Below, one piece after another: positions 60,250-64,000 of a stretch of 64,000 nucleotides of DNA. Location of the stretch: assembly GCA_023386965.1 (NCBI GenBank), contig JAEWIR010000028.1, positions 1-64,000 of the forward strand. Reading direction: 5' to 3'. Position numbers and translations under genes: made by a program. The notes under the pieces were generated by a model. The model searched no databases. It was given only the letters and a program-made list of their open reading frames with translations, and was not told where the DNA came from. The stretch's first letter is position 1. Each line of letters opens with the position of its first letter. Origin of the DNA: Bacteroidota bacterium. GTDB lineage: Bacteria; Bacteroidota; Bacteroidia; Flavobacteriales; Weeksellaceae.

Positions 60250-61032
60250 CTAAAATACCAGATTTTTAGGCAAATTATGCAGAAGTTCTGTGTTGATGAT
60301 GGCAGCGCATACTTCAGGCTTCTCCCAATGTCCGTTATGTCCGCAGTCCAGTAGATAAGATTTAATATTGGTACGGTCTGGAAGCTTGTTAAGTATGACT
60401 TCCGTCTTCACCGCATTGTCGTATTTGCCGGCGATTACCAGGATTTTACCTTCAAAATTCTCAATGACAGAGAGTTTGTCGGTTCTTTCCACCATTCCTT
60501 TTACGGCTGCCAGGGCTCCCTCGCTTTTGGTGGAAAGTGCAATCTCCTTTGCCAGTTCTATCTTGCCTTCCAGAATATCTTTTTCATTTTCGCTGAAGAG
60601 GTTTGGGATTCCTGCTCTCACGTAATTCGGAAATGACTCTTTGATGATTCTGTAACTTTTTTGTCTCTGTTCCTTTTTTTCAGCATCATCTGCAAAATAG
60701 GAGGAGAAAAATAAGGTTAGTGATTTAAGACTGTCCCGGAATTTTTCGGTGAATGCCAGGGAGGTATACCCGCCCATGGAGTGTCCCAGCAAATGGAACC
60801 GGTCTGTTTTGAGGTGGTTGGTTACCTTCTTCACTTCTTCGGCCATCAGTTCCATCGTATGTACTTCATGCAGGATTCCGGAGCGTCCGTGACCCGGTAG
60901 GTCGATCTTAATCAGCCGGAATTTTTCGGACAGATAAGTTTCCATTTCTTCCCAAATCATTAGGTTTTCCATAAAGCCATGCAATAAAACAAGGTCTTCT
61001 GTACCGCTGCCGGATATTTCGTAGTGAAGCAT
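60250..61032 (-). CDS. Alpha/beta hydrolase
   Basis: Serine hydrolase of 260 residues: LVLLHGFMENLMIWEEM (oxyanion loop), IDLPGHGRSG, nucleophile elbow LLGHSMGGYTS, and CGHNGHWEKPE with the catalytic histidine. Fold family is clear; substrate is not. The first in-frame start is a TTG at 61038; the ATG at 61032 is used. The downstream neighbour is the DUF1304 pseudogene. Confidence 0.88.
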   Translation of the reverse strand: MLHYEISGSGTEDLVLLHGFMENLMIWEEMETYLSEKFRLIKIDLPGHGRSGILHEVHTMELMAEEVKKVTNHLKTDRFHLLGHSMGGYTSLAFTEKFRDSLKSLTLFFSSYFADDAEKKEQRQKSYRIIKESFPNYVRAGIPNLFSENEKDILEGKIELAKEIALSTKSEGALAAVKGMVERTDKLSVIENFEGKILVIAGKYDNAVKTEVILNKLPDRTNIKSYLLDCGHNGHWEKPEVCAAIINTELLHNLPKNLVF

Positions 61033-61080
61033 AATCAAATGTAGTTAATTTAAATCAACCTAAACGGGTAGCCTTGTGCG

Positions 61081-61578
61081 TTAAAAGTAAATATCAACAT
61101 ACTCAACAAAGCCCCGCTCGTCCATTTTGTCCTGTAAGCGCCAAAAGGGGCCTTTTTTTTCATCTTTAAAAGAGGTTTTTGCGGTTCGCCTGAACTTCTT
61201 ACCATTTATTTTTTGGTCGATGACGCCTTCAAAATTGAGATACTGCATAGTGACGGCCTTTATATTACCGTCTATTTCCACAAAATCATTCCCGGATGTC
61301 AATTTTCCTGAAACTTTGTATTCGTCACGGCCGTTTTTGGTGAAATGCACCTTTCCTGAACCGGCAATTTCACTGTGCGTAAACCGGTGACTTCCGCTTA
61401 TATCACGGTACCTGTCCCTTCCGTTCAGCGTGCGGATACTGTCATTGTAAACCGTACGCGCCGCATTTATTGAATCTATTACGCGAAGTGTGTCGGCAAG
61501 TTTTTTCCTTTCATATTCTTCAATATTTTTATTGCAGGATAAAAGGAGAACGGAAAGGAGCAGTACCAATTTTTTCAT
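61081..61578 (-). CDS. Lipoprotein of unknown function
   Basis: A 165-residue lipoprotein with lipobox LLLSC (cysteine 15) followed by an acidic stretch (NKNIEEYERK). The rest is beta-rich and charged (SGSHRFTHSEIAGSGKVHFT, SGKLTSGNDFVEIDGNI), without a family I recognise. It has its own -7 box and is separated from both neighbours, so it is probably monocistronic. Confidence 0.75.
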   Translation of the reverse strand: MKKLVLLLSVLLLSCNKNIEEYERKKLADTLRVIDSINAARTVYNDSIRTLNGRDRYRDISGSHRFTHSEIAGSGKVHFTKNGRDEYKVSGKLTSGNDFVEIDGNIKAVTMQYLNFEGVIDQKINGKKFRRTAKTSFKDEKKGPFWRLQDKMDERGFVEYVDIYF

Positions 61579-61594
61579 AGGCTTATAGTTTTAC

Positions 61595-61602
61595 CAAATT
61601 TA
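61595..61602 (-). promoter_or_regulatory. -7 promoter box of the 61081 lipoprotein gene
   Basis: TAAATTTG on the minus strand, 17 bp before the ATG. Confidence 0.5.
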
Positions 61603-61639
61603 GGCATTTGATGTTTCAGCTGAAAAAAAGATTTCCCCT

Positions 61640-62566
61640 TTATAAAAACTCCATCACCGCGTAAAGCGAAATGATGCTGATCAGTATCCAGAGCAGGACG
61701 CCCAGCAGAAACGGACGTGGACCAATTGTTTTTATGGTGACCAGCGATAATCCGGTACCGATCAGGAAGAGGGCCAGCTTAAGTCCGGCCTTTGAGATTT
61801 CAGCGATGTAAGGGGAGACATTCTTCAGAAAGGGCAAATAGGTATTCAGCAGAATGGCCAATATGAAGAACGCAATGAATAGTGGGAATTTTACTTTTGT
61901 TTCCTTTTTATACAGAAGTGAAAACAGTAGGACTACAGGAATTATGAAAAGTGCCCGGGCCAGCTTTACGGTTGTGGCTATATGCAGCGCCTCGTCTCCA
62001 AACCTAGTGGCAGCACCCACTACTGAACTGGTGTCGTGAATAGCTATAGCTGCCCACACGCCGAACTGTTGCTGGCTGAGACCGAAATAAATTCCCAAAT
62101 ATGGGAAGATGAGTAATGCCAAAGCATTCAGCAGGAATACAATGCCCAAGGCTATTGAATTCTGGCTGTTGCTTGAATTGATGGTGGGCGACACAGCGGC
62201 AATGGCACTGCCTCCGCAAATGGCGGTTCCCGCAGAAATGAGTTGCGTGATTTTACGGTCTGTTTTCAACAGTTTTCCAAACAGCAGTCCCGCAGCAAAC
62301 ACCAGGATTATGGTAAAGGCTGAAAACAGGAAGCCATTGCTCCCCGCTTCAACAGCCATACCCAGGTTGATGCTGAAGCCGAGTCCCACAATACTGTATT
62401 GCAGTACTTTCTTAGTGTATTCCGGCAGCCGGTCTATTTTGGTGTGAAAAATGTTGATGAAGAAAATGCCGAGCAGTAAAGCAACGGGCGCCGAAGTAAA
62501 GGGAAGCAGAGAAACGGCTGCGAGAACAAAAAATACAACTTTCCCCGAATTCCTGTTTTTGCCCAT
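61640..62566 (-). CDS. YeiH family (UPF0324) putative sulfate exporter
   Basis: Inner-membrane protein of 308 residues with about ten transmembrane helices. Family motifs: LLLGIFFINIF, VLQYSIVGLGFSINLG, SAGTAICGGSAIAA, WAAIAIHDTSSVVGAA, and LFLIGTGLSL. YeiH relatives are proposed to export sulfate or related anions, but evidence is limited. A rhodanese-like lipoprotein lies divergently upstream, which would fit sulfur metabolism, though this is only context. Confidence 0.88.
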   Translation of the reverse strand: MGKNRNSGKVVFFVLAAVSLLPFTSAPVALLLGIFFINIFHTKIDRLPEYTKKVLQYSIVGLGFSINLGMAVEAGSNGFLFSAFTIILVFAAGLLFGKLLKTDRKITQLISAGTAICGGSAIAAVSPTINSSNSQNSIALGIVFLLNALALLIFPYLGIYFGLSQQQFGVWAAIAIHDTSSVVGAATRFGDEALHIATTVKLARALFIIPVVLLFSLLYKKETKVKFPLFIAFFILAILLNTYLPFLKNVSPYIAEISKAGLKLALFLIGTGLSLVTIKTIGPRPFLLGVLLWILISIISLYAVMEFL

Positions 62567-62585
62567 AGTGTTTTACTGATCTCCG

Positions 62586-62593
62586 CAAAGTTA
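62586..62593 (-). promoter_or_regulatory. -7 promoter box of the yeiH-like gene
   Basis: TAACTTTG on the minus strand, 20 bp before the ATG. Confidence 0.45.
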
Positions 62594-62684
62594 TTTAAAG
62601 GGATTCACTCTTTATGTAATATAGGTTACAAAGCTTTACATTTACCTTTTATATCTTTACTGAAACTGTACAAAATTTTAAGCT

Positions 62685-63047
62685 ATGAAAATATTATCAT
62701 CTCTTTTTATAGGTCTTCTCCTCTTTAACCTGCAGTGCAATACCACCAAACCTGCGGAAGTAAAGACGCAGCTGCTCAGTATAAAAGAACAGGTGCGGCA
62801 AGGCGCTATGCTTGTAGACGTCCGTACTCCTGAAGAATTTGCAGAGGGGAGTATAGATGGAGCCGTTAATATCCCGCTGGATCAGGTAGAAAGGCGGGTG
62901 GATGAGTTTCGCGGAAAACCTTCTGTAGTCGTCTTTTGCAAAACCGGCAACCGCAGTGGTCAGGCAATTAAGATCTTGGAGGAAAACGGGATACATAATG
63001 TCACCAACGGAATAAACGTTCCGCAGATGAAGGAAGCACTCAAGTAA
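62685..63047 (+). CDS. Rhodanese-like lipoprotein
   Basis: Small sulfurtransferase-type protein of 120 residues, anchored by a lipobox (FNLQC, Cys18). The rhodanese domain has MLVDVRTPEEFAEGSIDGAVNIPL and the active-site loop VFCKTGNRSG with Cys85. It would act in the periplasm or at the outer membrane. It ends in a strong terminator shared with the convergent DsbD-like gene; only a near-match -7 sequence (TATCTTTA) is visible upstream. Confidence 0.92.
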   Translation: MKILSSLFIGLLLFNLQCNTTKPAEVKTQLLSIKEQVRQGAMLVDVRTPEEFAEGSIDGAVNIPLDQVERRVDEFRGKPSVVVFCKTGNRSGQAIKILEENGIHNVTNGINVPQMKEALK

Positions 63048-63050
63048 TAA

Positions 63051-63083
63051 ATAGAAGTTCCGGCCAGAGGCCGGAACTTCTAT
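63051..63083. terminator. Terminator between rhodanese and DsbD-like genes
   Basis: Perfect 15 bp stem ATAGAAGTTCCGGCC / GGCCGGAACTTCTAT with AGA loop. It overlaps the stop codon of the DsbD-like gene (63080-63082) and can act in both directions. Confidence 0.9.
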
Positions 63084-64000
63084 TTTGAATTTTTATAATA
63101 GTTGATCCCACACTCCAGGAATTTTTTGAAGACTTCCTTGTCGCTGTTGTACCCTTTGAACGGTGCGTTTATCACTTTGCCGTCAGGCGTTATAAGTACA
63201 TAAACAGGCTGTGTATTATCGTTGAAGTTAATCTGCTGGAACATACTCCAGCGGTCACCTATCGTTTTAATCCGCTTCACCTGGCCATTACCCATGTCAA
63301 TCCTTGTCTGCTGGTCTGCCGGCAGTTCTTCCTTGTCGTCAACATACAGCGAAGTCAGGATCACATCGTTCTGCAGGATGGGCAGGATGTCCGGCTCGCT
63401 CCACACAAATTCTTCCATTTTACGGCAGTTTTCGCACCCGTAGCCGGTGAAATCCAGTAAAATGGGTTTGTTCTCCTTTCGTGCTGTTTCAACTGCGTTA
63501 AAATAATCATGCTCCGGTTTCATACCCAGAATGCCGTCTTCCACATCGTGGAAATAGCTCACGTTAAGCGGTGGCAAAATGCCCGAAAGCATTTGCAGCT
63601 TTGGTCTTTCGGCCGGTACAAGTCCCTGGATCAGGTATATAAGAAAACCGATTCCCAATACACCGAAAACTTTTCTGCCGGCTGAAATCTTAGCTTTTTT
63701 GTCATCGTGCGGGAAGCGGATGATTCCGAAAAGATAAAGCACCAGTCCAATGGTGATAAGAATCCATAATAGGATAAAGAGCTCCCTTTTCAGCATAAAG
63801 GTCTTGGATACAAGATCCGCTTTAGATAGGAATTTAAGTGCAAGTGCCAGCTCAACAAATCCAAGGACGACTTTTACCGTATTCATCCAGCCGCCGGACT
63901 TTGGCAGACTTTGCAATGCCTGCGGGAAAAGTGCCAGCACACCAAATACGATGGCCCAGGCCAGTCCAAACCCTGCAAGTGCAAAGGTGAGCAGCATTGG
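63080..64000 (-). CDS. DsbD-like thiol:disulfide interchange protein, C-terminal part
   Basis: The frame is open through the window edge, so the N-terminus is missing. What remains has four or five transmembrane helices (LTFALAGFGLAWAIVFGVLAL, VLGFVELALALKFL, LFILLWILITIGLVLYLFGII, FGVLGIGFLIYLI), the end of a DsbD membrane domain, followed by a C-terminal thioredoxin-like domain with the reactive CxxC in FTGYGCENCRKMEEFVW and the cis-proline region TQPVYVLITPDG. It transfers electrons from the cytoplasm to periplasmic proteins. The ATG at 63997 is probably internal. Confidence 0.9.
   Translation of the reverse strand, partial: PMLLTFALAGFGLAWAIVFGVLALFPQALQSLPKSGGWMNTVKVVLGFVELALALKFLSKADLVSKTFMLKRELFILLWILITIGLVLYLFGIIRFPHDDKKAKISAGRKVFGVLGIGFLIYLIQGLVPAERPKLQMLSGILPPLNVSYFHDVEDGILGMKPEHDYFNAVETARKENKPILLDFTGYGCENCRKMEEFVWSEPDILPILQNDVILTSLYVDDKEELPADQQTRIDMGNGQVKRIKTIGDRWSMFQQINFNDNTQPVYVLITPDGKVINAPFKGYNSDKEVFKKFLECGINYYKNSK

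Overview
The window reads as chromosome of a flavobacterium from the Chryseobacterium side of the Weeksellaceae. I infer this from the ribosomal and acetyl-CoA carboxylase protein sequences, from surface proteins carrying type IX secretion (T9SS) sorting domains of both type A and type B, from DUF6759-like secreted proteins, and from the Bacteroidota -7 promoter element TAnnTTTG, which lies upstream of about half of the apparent transcription units. No database search was run. No tRNA, rRNA, CRISPR array, transposase, integrase or phage gene was seen.

Layout. 1-1890: rplM-rpsI-rpsB, closed by a terminator; the usual partner tsf is missing here and lies 37 kb away on the other strand. 1912-14805: trmB, secreted and lipoprotein hypotheticals, two peptidases (M3 dipeptidase-like and DPP-IV-like S9), a PAP2 phosphatase, YceI, a LigB/YgiD dioxygenase, a PorV/PorQ-like barrel and an EamA transporter. 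14859-17276: a Kef-type antiporter directly behind a KefF-like flavoprotein. 17527-21257: two tandem SBBP-type T9SS cargo proteins whose sorting domains are nearly identical although their bodies are not. 21725-24774: LemA plus two TPM-domain proteins, then divergent folA and a small TPR-like membrane protein. 24822-38884: the most distinctive region, four tandem genes for large surface proteins with an IgGFc-binding-like head, a variable stalk and a gliding-motility/T9SS type B C-terminus. 38989-43145: tsf, a second DUF6759-like gene, accA and gltX. 43234-49194: a sugar/LPS-type cluster (cupin isomerase, GT90, three GT2 enzymes and two GT-B-like proteins), part of it clearly AT-rich. 49194-53472: rocD, accC, accB, rpmF and a YceD protein. 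53613-64000: pdxA, ribE, an orphan sensor kinase, a TrmN6-like methylase, ftsE, rpmH (too short for simple ORF listing), a DHH phosphoesterase, a DUF1304 pseudogene broken by one in-frame stop, a hydrolase, a lipoprotein, a YeiH transporter, a rhodanese lipoprotein, and a DsbD-like protein running off the end.

The gene content fits a surface-oriented lifestyle: secreted peptidases feed peptide catabolism (DPP-IV, M3, RocD), T9SS cargo decorates the surface, and the glycosyltransferases probably build the lipopolysaccharide to which type IX cargo is often tethered. The adhesin cluster is the best candidate for an undescribed system: four parallel head-stalk-anchor proteins, each with its own promoter-like element, with 2, 2, 3 and 6 stalk modules and heads that have diverged more than stalks and anchors. 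Several start codons were moved downstream because a TAnnTTTG box overlaps or follows the first available start.
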